Assembly (NCBI RefSeq): GCF_027532185.1
Contig: NZ_JAPZSV010000001.1
Coordinates: forward strand, 186,001-250,000
Length of the DNA stretch: 64,000 nt
Source of the DNA: Hylemonella sp.
GTDB taxonomy: Bacteria; Pseudomonadota; Gammaproteobacteria; Burkholderiales; Burkholderiaceae_C
Direction of reading: 5' to 3'
Positions 33,771 to 44,666 of the stretch are shown here, in pieces (position 1 is the stretch's first letter; the number at the start of each line of letters is the position of its first letter). The translations under genes were made by a program, and so were the position numbers. Under the pieces are notes generated by a model, which did not search any database, was not told the origin of the DNA, and saw only the letters and a program-made list of their open reading frames with translations.

Positions 33771-34829
33771 TCAGGGCAGCAGATCCAGCGCGTGCATATA
33801 GGCCGGGCTGACCATCAGTTCGTTCCAGTCGGGCTGGGGCGTGTGCGGCAGCAGGGCCAGGCGGCGCGCCTCGCTGGCTTCGTTCGGCTGCCAGCGGCCC
33901 TTGATCTGCGCTTCAGCCAGGCCGTCAATCAGGCTGTCCACGGCTTCGCCGCCGTCCAAGGACTGGTTGCACAGCAGCACCAGATCGCAACCGGCGTCCA
34001 ACGCCGTCAAAGCGGCTTCGCTGTAATTCAGTGTGCGCCCCTCCAGCTGACGTGCACCGGCCATGCTGAGATCGTCGCTGAACACCGCCCCCTGGAAACG
34101 CTGCTGGCCGCGCAGGATGTCGCCCAGCCATTTCTTCGAAAAACCCGCTGGCCGCTTGTCCACCTTGGGGTAGATCACGTGCGCCGGCATCACGCTGTCC
34201 AGCGCCGTGCTGAGCCAGCCATAGGGCGCGGCGTCGTCGGCCAGGATGGCCTTGAGGCTGCGCTTGTCGACGGGGATTTCGGTGTGGGAATCGGCCTTGA
34301 CGTAGCCGTGGCCCGGGAAATGCTTGCCGCAGCTGGCCATGCCGCCCAGGCGCAGGCCATGCATGAGGCTCTTGGCGAGCAACGTCACCACCCGCGGATC
34401 GCGTCCGAAGGCGCGGTCGCCGATCACGCCGCTGCTGCCGTAATCCAGGTCCAGCACGGGCGTGAAACTGAAGTCCAAGCCGCAGGCCCGCAACTCACTG
34501 GCCAGAACATAGCCGCAGGCCGTGGCAGCATTGGTGGCGCCCAGCTGGTCTTTCATCCAAAGCTCGCCCAGGGTGCGCATGGGCGGCAGGTGGGTGAAAC
34601 CGTCGGTGCGGAAGCGCTGCACGCGGCCGCCCTCGTGGTCCACGCAGATCAGAAGATCAGGACGGATGGCCTTGATCTCGGCACACAGGGTACTGATCTG
34701 CGCCCGGCTCTGCCAGTTGCGCGCGAAAAAGATCAGCCCCCCCACCAGCGGATGGGCCAGGCGGCGGCGATCGTCCTCGCTGAGCGCGGTGCCCGCGATA
34801 TCGATGATCAGGGGGGCGTGCTGCGTCAT
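33771..34829 (-). CDS. nagZ: Beta-N-acetylhexosaminidase, peptidoglycan recycling
   Basis: Cytoplasmic family 3 glycosidase that removes GlcNAc from anhydromuropeptides. The protein is 352 aa from the ATG at 34827-34829; codons further upstream lie in acpS. The signatures CVDHEGGRVQRFR, SCGKHFPGHGYVKADSHTE (catalytic His loop) and VFSDDLSM (nucleophile Asp) are present. It is the last gene of the pdxJ-acpS-nagZ group, 13 bp behind acpS. Confidence 0.96.
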   Translation of the reverse strand: MTQHAPLIIDIAGTALSEDDRRRLAHPLVGGLIFFARNWQSRAQISTLCAEIKAIRPDLLICVDHEGGRVQRFRTDGFTHLPPMRTLGELWMKDQLGATNAATACGYVLASELRACGLDFSFTPVLDLDYGSSGVIGDRAFGRDPRVVTLLAKSLMHGLRLGGMASCGKHFPGHGYVKADSHTEIPVDKRSLKAILADDAAPYGWLSTALDSVMPAHVIYPKVDKRPAGFSKKWLGDILRGQQRFQGAVFSDDLSMAGARQLEGRTLNYSEAALTALDAGCDLVLLCNQSLDGGEAVDSLIDGLAEAQIKGRWQPNEASEARRLALLPHTPQPDWNELMVSPAYMHALDLLP

Positions 34830-34842
34830 ACGGATCCTTCTG

Positions 34843-35265
34843 TCAGTAGTTGGGCAGCTCGGCGGGCATTGTCGAGATCTTCTCGACCACCACAAAGCTG
34901 ACCGCGTAGTCGCTCTCGTCGGTCAGGGTCACGTGCGCGCGCAGGCCCTGCCCCTCGAACCAGGTCTTGAGCTCGCCGTGCAGGCGGATATAGGGCTGGC
35001 CGCTGGGGTGGTTGAGGATCTCGCAGGCACGCCAGCTCATGGGTTGGTGAATGCCGGTGCCGATGGCCTTGGAAAAGGCCTCCTTGGCCGAGAAACGCGT
35101 GGCCAGATAGCGCAGACCACGCTCGGGCCAGCGTGTGCTGCGCGCCTGCCAGACGGCAAACTCTGCTTCGCCCAGCACACGACGCGCGAAGCGCTCGCCA
35201 TGGCGCTCGAAACTCGCGCGCATGCGACGCACATCGCAGATATCGGTGCCGATGCCCTGGATCAT
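34843..35265 (-). CDS. acpS: Holo-[acyl-carrier-protein] synthase
   Basis: Transfers phosphopantetheine from CoA to the serine of AcpP, encoded in this window at 47710-47949. The protein is 140 aa, starting [19 protein letters not shown] with the metal-binding Asp. The [16 protein letters not shown] motif carries the second acidic ligand. The start is the ATG at 35263-35265, which overlaps the pdxJ stop; an ORF extension to 35286 is less likely. Confidence 0.96.
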   Translation of the reverse strand: MIQGIGTDICDVRRMRASFERHGERFARRVLGEAEFAVWQARSTRWPERGLRYLATRFSAKEAFSKAIGTGIHQPMSWRACEILNHPSGQPYIRLHGELKTWFEGQGLRAHVTLTDESDYAVSFVVVEKISTMPAELPNY

Positions 35266-36002
35266 GGCTGCGCCTGTGCGATGCACTGCAGATAGGCCTG
35301 CACCGTCGCCGCGTAGCCCAGCTCCAGCGCATCGCTGATCAGCGCGTGCCCGATCGAGACTTCGGCCACGCCGGGTACGCGACGCAGGAAGTCGGTGAGG
35401 TTGTCGCGGCTGAGGTCGTGGCCAGCATTCACGCCCAGACCGGCATCCAGTGCCGCCCGGGCCGCCGCGGCATAGCGCTGCAGTTGCGCCTCCTGCCCGG
35501 GCGTCCCCCAGGCGGCGGCGTAGGGTTCGGTGTAGAGCTCGATGCGGTCGGCTCCCACGTTACGGGCCTGGGCCATCTGTTCGGGCACCGGGTCCATGAA
35601 CAGGCTGACCCGCACGCCCAGCGCCCGACATTCGGCGATCAAGGGGCGCAGCCGGGCAGCATCCTGCGGAAAGGTCCAGCCATGGTCGCTCGTGAACTGG
35701 TCTTCGCTGTCGGGGACGAACGTCGCCTGATGAGGACGGACGGTGCGGATGAAATCAAGCAGGTTCTGGGTCGGGTTGCCCTCGATGTTGAACTCGCGGT
35801 CAGGCCACTGCTTCATGAGCGTCGCCAGCTCATGCACATCCTGGGCACGGATGTGGCGTTCATCAGGCCGCGGATGCACGGTGATGCCCTGCGCGCCGGC
35901 CTGCAGACAGAGCGTGGCCGCGCGCGTGACGCTGGGGATGCCCAGATGGCGCGTGTTGCGCACCAGCGCGACCTTGTTGACGTTGACGGAAAGTGCGGTC
36001 AT
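35262..36002 (-). CDS. pdxJ: Pyridoxine 5'-phosphate synthase
   Basis: Condenses aminoacetone phosphate and deoxyxylulose phosphate in the DXP-dependent vitamin B6 pathway. The protein is 246 aa. The start [18 protein letters not shown], the catalytic [14 protein letters not shown] loop and [12 protein letters not shown] are characteristic. It lies between recO and acpS; 85 bp containing a repeat element separate it from recO. Confidence 0.97.
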   Translation of the reverse strand: MTALSVNVNKVALVRNTRHLGIPSVTRAATLCLQAGAQGITVHPRPDERHIRAQDVHELATLMKQWPDREFNIEGNPTQNLLDFIRTVRPHQATFVPDSEDQFTSDHGWTFPQDAARLRPLIAECRALGVRVSLFMDPVPEQMAQARNVGADRIELYTEPYAAAWGTPGQEAQLQRYAAAARAALDAGLGVNAGHDLSRDNLTDFLRRVPGVAEVSIGHALISDALELGYAATVQAYLQCIAQAQP

Positions 36003-36036
36003 GTTCTGCTGCCGGGCCGCCCCAAAGGAAAACGCG

Positions 36037-36084
36037 CCGCCCTGGGGGGCAGCGAATTACACAAAGTGAAGAGCGTGGGTGTCA
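36037..36084. repeat. Short GC-rich intergenic element, copy 2 (recO-pdxJ gap)
   Basis: GGGGGGCAGCG (36044-36054) and AGCGTG (36072-36077) recur here with the same 28-bp offset and orientation as in the copy at 3037-3070. The sequence between the two blocks differs. Both copies lie between genes of a minus-strand operon. Confidence 0.55.
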
Positions 36085-36087
36085 TGT

Positions 36088-36855
36088 TCATAGGGATTGC
36101 AGGTCCACCATCATCTGCCGGGTACGTAGCGTGGACACGCCGCAATGGTAATGGAGCAGGGTTCGCAGCAGGGGCTTGAGCTCGCCCATCACCGCGGCAC
36201 AGGCCCGCAGGGTGTCGGTGAAGGGCGCACCGGTCTCCAGGGCCTGCTGCAGGGCCCGCCACTGGGCCCCACTGAGCCCGGCACGGTCCCCGGGGCCACG
36301 TGTGCGCAGCCCGCCTTCGGGCACCAGGGCATAGACGGTCGCTTCGTCGAGCGGCGCCAGCGTCAGGGTCTGGCGGTCCAGCTGCGGCAGCAGACCGATC
36401 TCGCGCAGCAACAACAGCTCGAAGCTGCGCAGCGCCGCCTCCAGCACCTCGGTGTGCTCCGAGGCGAGCACCTGCACCACCTGGGCGTAGACGTCGAACA
36501 GCGCGGGGTGCGCGTCGTCGCGCGCCAGCAGCTGCAGCAGCAGTTCATTGAGGTAGTAACCGGAGAGCAAGGCCTCGCCCGTGGGCATGACATGGCCCCC
36601 TACCCACTCGGCACTCTTGAGCGTGCGCACCTCAGACTCGCCGCCGTACGACAAGCGCAGCGGCTGCAGGGGAAGAAGAATGGGACGAAAACTGGACGTG
36701 GGCCGCTTGGCGCCCTTGGCCACCAGCGCGATGCGCCCATGATGGCGGGTGAAGACCTCCAGGATCAGGCTGGTCTCGCTCCAGTCGTAGCGATGCAGCA
36801 CATAGGCCGGTTCCTCACTGATGCGTTTCGTCGCCATGGCGCGAACCGCGCTCAC
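36088..36855 (-). CDS. recO: DNA repair protein RecO
   Basis: Recombination mediator that helps RecR load RecA on SSB-coated DNA. The protein is 255 aa from the GTG at 36853-36855, overlapping the era stop (GTGA); an ATG 18 bp inside is an alternative. The N-terminal OB fold ([35 protein letters not shown]) and the helical C-terminal part ([18 protein letters not shown]) match RecO. The family's C-terminal zinc cysteines are not evident. Confidence 0.93.
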   Translation of the reverse strand: MSAVRAMATKRISEEPAYVLHRYDWSETSLILEVFTRHHGRIALVAKGAKRPTSSFRPILLPLQPLRLSYGGESEVRTLKSAEWVGGHVMPTGEALLSGYYLNELLLQLLARDDAHPALFDVYAQVVQVLASEHTEVLEAALRSFELLLLREIGLLPQLDRQTLTLAPLDEATVYALVPEGGLRTRGPGDRAGLSGAQWRALQQALETGAPFTDTLRACAAVMGELKPLLRTLLHYHCGVSTLRTRQMMVDLQSL

Positions 36856-37784
36856 TCGTAGCCGAAAGAGCGCACGCGGGCTTCGTCGTCGGCCCAGCCG
36901 GACCGCACCTTGACCCAGAGCTCAAGGAAAACCTTGGCGTCCATGAGCTTCTCGAGCTCAACCCGCGCCTCGGTCCCGATGCGCTTGATGCGCTCGCCCT
37001 TGTCGCCAATCACCATGGCCTTGTGGCCGTCGCGCTCGACCACGATGGTGGCTGAGATACGCACCAGGCGCTTCTGTCCCTTTTTCTGAGGCTCTTCCTC
37101 CTCGAATTTGTCGATCACCACGGTCGAGGTGTAGGGCAGCTCGTCCCCGGTCAGGCGGAACAGCTTTTCGCGCACCATCTCGCCGGCCATGAACTTCTCG
37201 CTGCGGTCGGTCAGCTCGTCCTCGGCATACCACCAGGGCTGCTCGGGCAGGTATTTCTCGCAAATGGTGTAGAGGCGCTCGATGTCCTTGGCGTTCTTGG
37301 CGGCCATGGGCACGATCTCGGCCTGCGGCAGGCGCTGCTGCATCTCCTGCAGCCAGGGCGCGATCTCGGCGCGGCGATGCACGGTGTCGAGCTTGTTGGC
37401 GATCAGCAGCAAGGGCACGCCTTCGGCCAGCAGCTTGAGCACGCGCTCGTCGGCCTGGTTGAACTGGCCGGCCTCGACGACAAACAGCACCAGATCCACA
37501 TCACCCACCGCACCCTGCACCGTCCTGTTGAGCGAGCGGTTGAGGGCGTTGCCGTGGCGGGTCTGGAAGCCCGGCGTGTCGACGAAAACGAACTGCGTCG
37601 CCCCCACGGTGCGCATGCCCGTGATGCGGTGTCGCGTGGTCTGGGCCTTGCGCGAGGTGATGCTGATCTTCTGCCCGACCAGGGCGTTGAGCAGGGTGGA
37701 TTTGCCGACGTTGGGCTTGCCCACGATGGCAATGAGGCCGCAACGCTGTGCGGGGCCCGTACCCTGGGCTGTGGAGTCGGACAT
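36852..37784 (-). CDS. era: GTPase Era
   Basis: Ribosome-assembly GTPase that binds the 3' end of 16S rRNA, 310 aa. G1 is [19 protein letters not shown]3 is DTPGFQ and G4 is NKLD. The C-terminal KH domain contains [20 protein letters not shown]. The N-terminus has about 15 additional polar residues. It overlaps rnc by 1 bp (TGATG) and recO by GTGA, giving a tightly coupled rnc-era-recO unit. Confidence 0.97.
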   Translation of the reverse strand: MSDSTAQGTGPAQRCGLIAIVGKPNVGKSTLLNALVGQKISITSRKAQTTRHRITGMRTVGATQFVFVDTPGFQTRHGNALNRSLNRTVQGAVGDVDLVLFVVEAGQFNQADERVLKLLAEGVPLLLIANKLDTVHRRAEIAPWLQEMQQRLPQAEIVPMAAKNAKDIERLYTICEKYLPEQPWWYAEDELTDRSEKFMAGEMVREKLFRLTGDELPYTSTVVIDKFEEEEPQKKGQKRLVRISATIVVERDGHKAMVIGDKGERIKRIGTEARVELEKLMDAKVFLELWVKVRSGWADDEARVRSFGYE

Positions 37785-38467
37785 CAGTGCACCCTCGTCT
37801 TCAGGACCTGCAGCATGGCGGCAGCGGCGGCTTGCTCACCGGCACGGCGCGAGCTGCCGATGCCGCGCTCATTCAGGTTGAGGTCGGACACCTCGCACTC
37901 GACGTCGAAGGTCTGCCGATGCGCAGCCCCCAGCGTACCGACCACGCGGTACAGCGGCAGCTTGTACTTGCGTGCCTGCAGCCACTCCTGTAGCTCGGTC
38001 TTGGCATCCTTGGCACTGGCCTCCATCTGCGGATTGATCTCGACGCCCTGGAACAGGCGATGGACCAGCGACTGGGCCGCTGCATAGCCCGCGTCCAGAT
38101 AGACGGCACCGATCAGTGCCTCGAGCGCATCGGCCAGGATGGAGGGGCGACGACTGCCGCCGGAGCGCACCTCGCCTTCACCCAGACGCACCACCTCGGG
38201 CAGCCCCAGCTCGACGGCGATCTGGTGCAGCGTGTCCTGCTTGACCAGATTGGCACGGATGCGCGAGAGATCCCCCTCGGGCAGGGCACTCAGCCGCTGG
38301 AACAGCAGGTCGGCCACCGAGAGGTTCAAGACCGAGTCGCCCAGAAACTCGAGACGCTCGTTATGATCCGCCGCGAAACTGCGGTGCGTGACCGCGCGCA
38401 CCAGCAGGGCCGGATCGGAGAATTGATGTTGCAGGCGCGCCTGCAACGCGGTCAGTCCATCAGCCAC
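37784..38467 (-). CDS. rnc: Ribonuclease III
   Basis: Double-strand-specific RNase that processes rRNA precursors and some mRNAs. The protein is 227 aa with a GTG start. The catalytic signature is [20 protein letters not shown], a second acidic cluster lies in [16 protein letters not shown], and a dsRNA-binding domain occupies the last 70 residues. It is downstream of lepB and a DUF4845 gene. Confidence 0.97.
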   Translation of the reverse strand: MADGLTALQARLQHQFSDPALLVRAVTHRSFAADHNERLEFLGDSVLNLSVADLLFQRLSALPEGDLSRIRANLVKQDTLHQIAVELGLPEVVRLGEGEVRSGGSRRPSILADALEALIGAVYLDAGYAAAQSLVHRLFQGVEINPQMEASAKDAKTELQEWLQARKYKLPLYRVVGTLGAAHRQTFDVECEVSDLNLNERGIGSSRRAGEQAAAAAMLQVLKTRVH

Positions 38468-38468
38468 G

Positions 38469-38825
38469 CTACTTGGTCTGCCCTTCGTACTTCAGCGTGA
38501 GCCAGGCCGGTCCGGCAAGGTGGATCTCACGCTGATAGGCAAAGCTGACCACCACCTTGTCACCGTTTTTCGTCACATTCAAGTCCTTGCCGGAGACGGA
38601 CTTGATGTCATCGATCTGGGCCGCCTTGTCGAAAACCATGCGCACATCGGCCACGGTCCCGCCCTCCGCCGCCGCCTTCTTGGCCGCCTTGTGGATGGCC
38701 TGCAACTCGATCAGCGTCGGGACGACTTGCGCCAGAACCACACCGCTCACCGCCAGGATGCCGCCAATGAACAGCAGGCCGATGAAGGTGATGCCACGTT
38801 GCCCCGACCTCGCTTGCCTTGCCAT
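38469..38825 (-). CDS. DUF4845 pilin-like membrane protein
   Basis: Protein of 118 aa from the ATG at 38823-38825 (MARQARSGQRG). The N-terminus has a basic stretch, then GITFIGLLFIGGILAVSGVVLAQVV, given here in parts: a Gly-led hydrophobic helix at about residues 11-35 much like a type IV prepilin. The remainder is a small alpha/beta domain with alternating charged residues (IDDIKSVSGKDLNVTKNGDK). The family is regularly placed between lepB and rnc in betaproteobacteria. Its function is unknown. Processing by a prepilin peptidase is doubtful because the usual Glu at position 5 of the helix is absent. Confidence 0.8.
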   Translation of the reverse strand: MARQARSGQRGITFIGLLFIGGILAVSGVVLAQVVPTLIELQAIHKAAKKAAAEGGTVADVRMVFDKAAQIDDIKSVSGKDLNVTKNGDKVVVSFAYQREIHLAGPAWLTLKYEGQTK

Positions 38826-38854
38826 AGTTTCCCCCGTTCTAGGTGTCATCGATA

Positions 38855-39828
38855 TCAGTTGAAAGCGCCGATGCGCTTGAGATTGCCGAAATTCATCCAG
38901 ACCAGGAAGGCTTTGCCCACGATGTTCTGGTCCGGGACGAAACCCCAGTAGCGCGAATCCAGCGAATTATCGCGATTGTCGCCCATCATGAAATAGTGGC
39001 CGGCGGGAACTTTGCACACTACGCCTTCCACGCTGTACCGGCAGTTGTCTCGGAACGGAAAATCGCCGATTTCGGCCTCCGAGAAGCCGCCACGGCGGTC
39101 CTGGTCGACGATCAGACGATGCTGCTGCGCCCCCAGGCTTTCGCCGTACTGCCTGAAGTAGCGCATGGCGTCTTCGTCAAAGAACTCGGGCAGCTCGGCG
39201 GTGGGCACCGGCTGTCCGTTGATCGTCAGCCGCTTGTTCAGATAGGCCACCTCATCGCCCGGCACGCCGATGACCCGCTTGATGTAGTCCTGGCTGGGAC
39301 GCGGCGGGTAGCGGAACACCATGACATCGCCGCGCTGCGGCGCGTTGCCTTCGGTGATCTTGGTATTGAGCACGGGCAGACGGATGCCGTAGTGGTACTT
39401 GTTGACCAGGATGAGGTCGCCCACCAACAAGGTCGGGATCATCGAGCCCGAGGGAATCTTGAAGGGCTCGAACAGGAAGGAGCGCAACAGGAAGACCACC
39501 ACGATGACCGGGAACAGGCCGGCTGTCCAGTCCAGCCACCAGGGCTGGGCCAGGATTTGCTCACGGGCCTGGGACAGTTCCCCACCCTCATCGCTCCTGA
39601 GCCCCAGCTTCTCGTTGTCGGCGCGGCGCTGTTGCACCTCGGCCTCCAGCCTGGCGGCGGCCAGCTGGCGCTGCGGCAGGAAATGGAAACGCTCGGCCAG
39701 CCAATACAGACCCGTGACCACCGAAGCCAGGAACAGCAGCAGGGCGAAATTGCCTTCGATGGCGCCAAAGTACCAGGCGCCGATGTAGCCGGCGAAGGCG
39801 GCCAGGATGGCCGCGGTCAGGATCTGCA

Positions 39829-39829
<1 letters not shown>
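38855..39829 (-). CDS. lepB: Signal peptidase I
   Basis: Membrane protease that removes Sec signal peptides. The protein is 324 aa from the ATG at 39827-39829, overlapping the lepA stop (TGATG). Two N-terminal membrane helices flank a cytoplasmic loop rich in Glu/Gln. The catalytic serine is in FKIPSGSMIPTLLVGDLILV and the lysine in YIKRVIGVPGDEV. The late box MGDNRDNSLDSRYWGFVP is also present. Immediate coupling to lepA is the conserved arrangement. Confidence 0.97.
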
Positions 39830-41637
<1,808 letters not shown>

Positions 41638-41679
41638 CAACGAGAACGCTTAAGTGATTGAATTTAAAAAGAGGCAGGC

Positions 41680-41750
41680 AAGAAAAAAGGGCGCGTCGGG
41701 TAGTGACGCGCCCTGAACCAACAATCTATGGCAACTGCGATAGTTGGAGC
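41680..41750 (-). ncRNA. Candidate small RNA or attenuated leader upstream of lepA
   Basis: The minus strand has a TACAAT -10 box at 41754-41759 and a likely start near 41745-41750. About 35 nt then fold as an imperfect CCAA/TTGG hairpin containing CTAT/ATAG. Next is a strong terminator: GGGCGCGTC / GACGCGCCC (41705-41713 and 41689-41697) with a 7-nt loop and TTTTTTCTT. The product would be about 70 nt. The terminator ends about 43 nt before lepA, so read-through would feed lepA. A 9-codon ORF (MKLQLSQLP) starts at 41755. Either an independent sRNA or an attenuator fits; I cannot tell which. Confidence 0.45.
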
Positions 41751-41759
41751 TTCATTGTA

Positions 41760-42077
41760 GGCAAAAAGGTAGCCCCGTACAGTCCGAAAAATCGCAAATT
41801 TCCGTCGTTGCGACGTCACAACAGGAATTTGTCAACAGCTTATCAACAAATTAGGTGGCCAAGGTTTGAACAAGTTGTGGGCGATCTGTGGATCGGTCCG
41901 GGAACGGGTCCCGGAATCTCGCATCGTGGGTTTAAAGCCTAGCGATATGCAAGAAATCAGCCCTGGGATGGGGCTGATTCTAACCAATTCGTCCATTCGA
42001 AACAATAAAGTCAGCAATCACAAACTTACATCGCTGTTGCGGAACGGATCGGAAAGAAAAATTTGCAGCGTGGCCAA
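41760..42077. other. AT-rich, hairpin-rich intergenic region between lepA leader and degQ
   Basis: About 320 bp with no credible ORF and clearly lower GC than the rest of the window. It holds a CCGGGA-ACGGG-TCCCGG hairpin (41898-41914) and a GCATCG ... CGATATGC imperfect palindrome around GGGTTTAAAGCC (41931-41950). It also has DnaA-box-like nonamers TTGTCAACA (41829-41837), TTATCAACA (41840-41848) and TGTGGATCG (41887-41895). I cannot assign a function. Confidence 0.4.
41956..41981 (-). terminator. Strong hairpin, possible second terminator downstream of degQ
   Basis: On the minus strand AATCAGCCC and GGGCTGATT form a perfect 9-bp stem with a loop of about 7 nt, followed by TCTTGC. The T-tract is short, so termination is possible but not certain. 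Confidence 0.4.
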
Positions 42078-42107
42078 AGCCCCCAAAACCGAGTCGGATA
42101 GGGGGCT
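42078..42107 (-). terminator. Hairpin just downstream of degQ, possible terminator
   Basis: AGCCCCC and GGGGGCT (7 bp, 16-nt loop) lie 12 bp after the degQ stop on the minus strand, followed by only TTTGG. Confidence 0.4.
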
Positions 42108-42118
42108 GTCTGGCGGAC

Positions 42119-43603
42119 TCAGCGTTGCGGCCGGATCACCGCGTACTGGGCCCACTCCCCCCGACGAAACAGCACGTTGACCGGCTTGCCCTTGTCGAGC
42201 TTGCCCAGCAAGGTCTCGAACTCCCGCACGGAGCCGATCTCGACGTTGGAAAGCGCCAGGATCACATCGCCTTCGCGCAAACCCGCGCGGGCCGCGGCTT
42301 CCACGGCCGACTCGACCCTCACCCCACCCTTGAGCTTGAGATCCTTCTTCTGGGCTTCGGTGAGCTCGGTGACGGTCAGGCCCAGCGCCGCAGCGGCGGC
42401 CGTGCGCGGCTTGTCGTCCTGCGCCTTGCGGGCCACGGGCTTCTCGGCCTCGAATTCGCCAATGGTCACTGTGAGATCCTTGGTCGCGCCACGACGGAAC
42501 ACAGTCAGGGTGGCACGACTGCCTGGCTTGAGGCTGCCCACCATGCGCGGGAGGTCCGTGGACTTCTCGATGGCCTTGCCGTCAAGCTTGATGATGATGT
42601 CGCCCGCCTCGACGCCGGCCTTCTCGGCGGGTGCACCGGCCTCGACCCCGCGCACCAGCGCCCCCTGCGGCTTGCCCAGACCGATGGCCTCGGCCACCTC
42701 CTTGGTCACCTGGTCGATCTGTACGCCGATGCGCCCGCGCGTAACACGGCCGCTGGCACGCAGCTGCTCGCTCACCCGCATCGCCTCGTCGATCGGGATC
42801 GCAAACGCGATGCCCATGTAGCCACCAGATCGGGAATAGATCTGGCTGTTGATGCCCACCACCTCGCCACGCAGATTGATCAGCGGCCCGCCCGAATTGC
42901 CCGGGTTGATGGCTACGTCGGTCTGGATCAGCGGCAGGTAGTCGCCGGTGTCGCGCTGCTTGGCACTGACAATGCCGGCGGTCACGGTGTTTTCCAGGCC
43001 GAAGGGCGAGCCGATGGCCATGACCCACTCGCCCACCTTGAGCCGGCTGACGTCGCCGATCTTCACCGCGGACAGGCCCGTGGCCTCGATCTTGACCACG
43101 GCCACATCGGTGCGCTTGTCCGCCCCCACGATGCGGGCCTTGAACTCGCGCTTGTCCGGCAGGGTCACGAGCACCTCATCGGCGCCGTCGACCACGTGCG
43201 CATTGGTCATGATGAAGCCGTCCGCCGAGAGAATGAAGCCCGAGCCTACGCCGCGCGGCTGCTCCTCGGGCTGCGGTCGACCGGAACGAGGTCCCTGCCG
43301 TGGCACATTGGGCGGCACGGGCAGGCCGAAGCGACGGAAGAATTCGAGCATCTCCTCGTCCACGCCTTCTTCGCCACCCCGGGCACTGGCCTTCTCCAGG
43401 GTCCGGATGTTGACCACAGAAGGCCCGACCTGGTCGACCAGGTCCGTGAAGTCCGGCAGACCACGTACCTGGGCATGCGCCGGCTGCGCCAGGAACAGCG
43501 CGGCCAGCGCCCAGAGCAGCAGAAAGCCGGACACCCACCAGCCACGCCTTGCCTCCGCACGGGAGGACATCGATACAGCCAACACAGACATGTGAAACCT
43601 CAT
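42119..43603 (-). CDS. degQ: DegQ/MucD-type periplasmic serine endoprotease
   Basis: Periplasmic quality-control protease of the HtrA family. The protein is 494 aa from the ATG at 43601-43603, with a signal peptide ending near QPAHA (about residue 44); ATGs at codons 5 and 12 are alternatives. The triad lies in TNAHVVDGADE (His), DKRTDVAVVKI (Asp) and NPGNSGGPLINLRG (Ser). Two PDZ domains follow (about 290-370 and 410-490). It is the last gene of the rpoE-rseA-rseB-degQ stress cluster, matching the MucD position in Pseudomonas. Confidence 0.95.
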   Translation of the reverse strand: MRFHMSVLAVSMSSRAEARRGWWVSGFLLLWALAALFLAQPAHAQVRGLPDFTDLVDQVGPSVVNIRTLEKASARGGEEGVDEEMLEFFRRFGLPVPPNVPRQGPRSGRPQPEEQPRGVGSGFILSADGFIMTNAHVVDGADEVLVTLPDKREFKARIVGADKRTDVAVVKIEATGLSAVKIGDVSRLKVGEWVMAIGSPFGLENTVTAGIVSAKQRDTGDYLPLIQTDVAINPGNSGGPLINLRGEVVGINSQIYSRSGGYMGIAFAIPIDEAMRVSEQLRASGRVTRGRIGVQIDQVTKEVAEAIGLGKPQGALVRGVEAGAPAEKAGVEAGDIIIKLDGKAIEKSTDLPRMVGSLKPGSRATLTVFRRGATKDLTVTIGEFEAEKPVARKAQDDKPRTAAAAALGLTVTELTEAQKKDLKLKGGVRVESAVEAAARAGLREGDVILALSNVEIGSVREFETLLGKLDKGKPVNVLFRRGEWAQYAVIRPQR

Positions 43604-43659
43604 CTCGAATCGATCGAAGAATTAAAGCAAAAAGAAAAGTGCCCGCGCAGCAGCGGGAT

Positions 43660-44655
43660 TCAAGGCAGACGCTCCAGCCCCTGGGCAAAAGCCTGCAGGG
43701 TCTGGGGTGGCACCTCGCCCACCAGGGTCAGCCACCAAGCGGCACCCGCGCCCCGTCCGCGCTGCACCAAGGCGTGGGTCGCCCCCATGGCCTGCTGCCC
43801 CTCCTGCACGTGGCGGCGCGGATCATAGGGCTCGATGAACAGCGAGACGGTGGCCAGACCATCCGAAAACACCCACTGCAGCGCGCCGCCACCCGTGGGG
43901 GCCGGGCGGCGATAGCAACTCATGGCACGAAACCCCGGGACCTCCTGGGCCAGTTTCCAGCCCTCGGCTTGCGGCGTGGTCTTGACCAGGGCGGGCGTCT
44001 CCAGCTTGTAGCCCTCGGTCTCGCCCATCATGCGCTTGAGCTTGTCCATGCTCACCGGTGCGTCGAGCTGCAACTCGGAGAAGGCCACCTGCTCCAGCAC
44101 CCGTCCCTGGGCATCCAGCGTCTGCAGCTTGAGCATCAGACCGGTCTTCTTTTCACTCCAGATGCGGTAGCCGAAACGCAGACCATCGCGCGGCTGGAGC
44201 TGCACCACATCGGCCTCGAAACCGGCCACACGCTCGCTGCCCTGCAGACTTGCGCCATAGTGCTGGTCGATCGCCGCGTCGACCGACTTGAGCAACTGAG
44301 GGAAGAGGCCCAGCGACTCTCGCTTCTCGACCACGGCCACCCGGCTCTGCGGCGAGAAGGTGATGACCTCGTCGTTGCGCCGGAAGGTGGAACGCGGCGT
44401 ACCCGTCAGGGCCTCGACCCGCTCCATCTGCTGGCGACCATCGCAGATGTGCCAGACCCGCGCACTCGACATGGCGCCCCCCGAAGACACCACCAAGATC
44501 CCGACATAGGCACGTCGGCGCGAGGCCTCGTGCATGCGCTGCAGCCATTCGGAAATGCTGCGCTCGCCGGGCACGGGCGTATCGGCCCCGGCGGGCGCCA
44601 GCCCCAGCAGCAATGCCAGCGGCAGCACCAGACGCAGGAAGGCAGTCACTTTCAT
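43660..44655 (-). CDS. rseB: Sigma-E regulatory protein RseB/MucB
   Basis: Periplasmic protein that protects the anti-sigma factor RseA and senses lipoprotein or lipopolysaccharide signals. The protein is 331 aa with a signal peptide ending near APAGA. A LolA-like N-terminal domain (WLQRMHEASRRRAYVGILVV, ERVEALTGTPRSTFRRND) and the C-terminal MucB/RseB domain (CYRRPAPTGGGALQWVFSDG, ATHALVQRGRGAGAAWWLTL) are visible. It lies 11 bp downstream of rseA. Confidence 0.93.
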   Translation of the reverse strand: MKVTAFLRLVLPLALLLGLAPAGADTPVPGERSISEWLQRMHEASRRRAYVGILVVSSGGAMSSARVWHICDGRQQMERVEALTGTPRSTFRRNDEVITFSPQSRVAVVEKRESLGLFPQLLKSVDAAIDQHYGASLQGSERVAGFEADVVQLQPRDGLRFGYRIWSEKKTGLMLKLQTLDAQGRVLEQVAFSELQLDAPVSMDKLKRMMGETEGYKLETPALVKTTPQAEGWKLAQEVPGFRAMSCYRRPAPTGGGALQWVFSDGLATVSLFIEPYDPRRHVQEGQQAMGATHALVQRGRGAGAAWWLTLVGEVPPQTLQAFAQGLERLP

Positions 44656-44666
44656 GTCCTGTCCGG

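Noticed and set aside
41729-41755. 9-codon ORF (MKLQLSQLP) ahead of lepA as a leader peptide
   Set aside because: The ATG overlaps the proposed -10 box, so it would not be in the transcript, and its codons show no link to a pathway.
41829-41895. Cluster of DnaA-box-like nonamers considered as a replication origin
   Set aside because: None of the three is a perfect TTATCCACA box, and dnaA, dnaN, gyrB, rpmH and parAB are absent. I keep it only as an unexplained AT-rich region.
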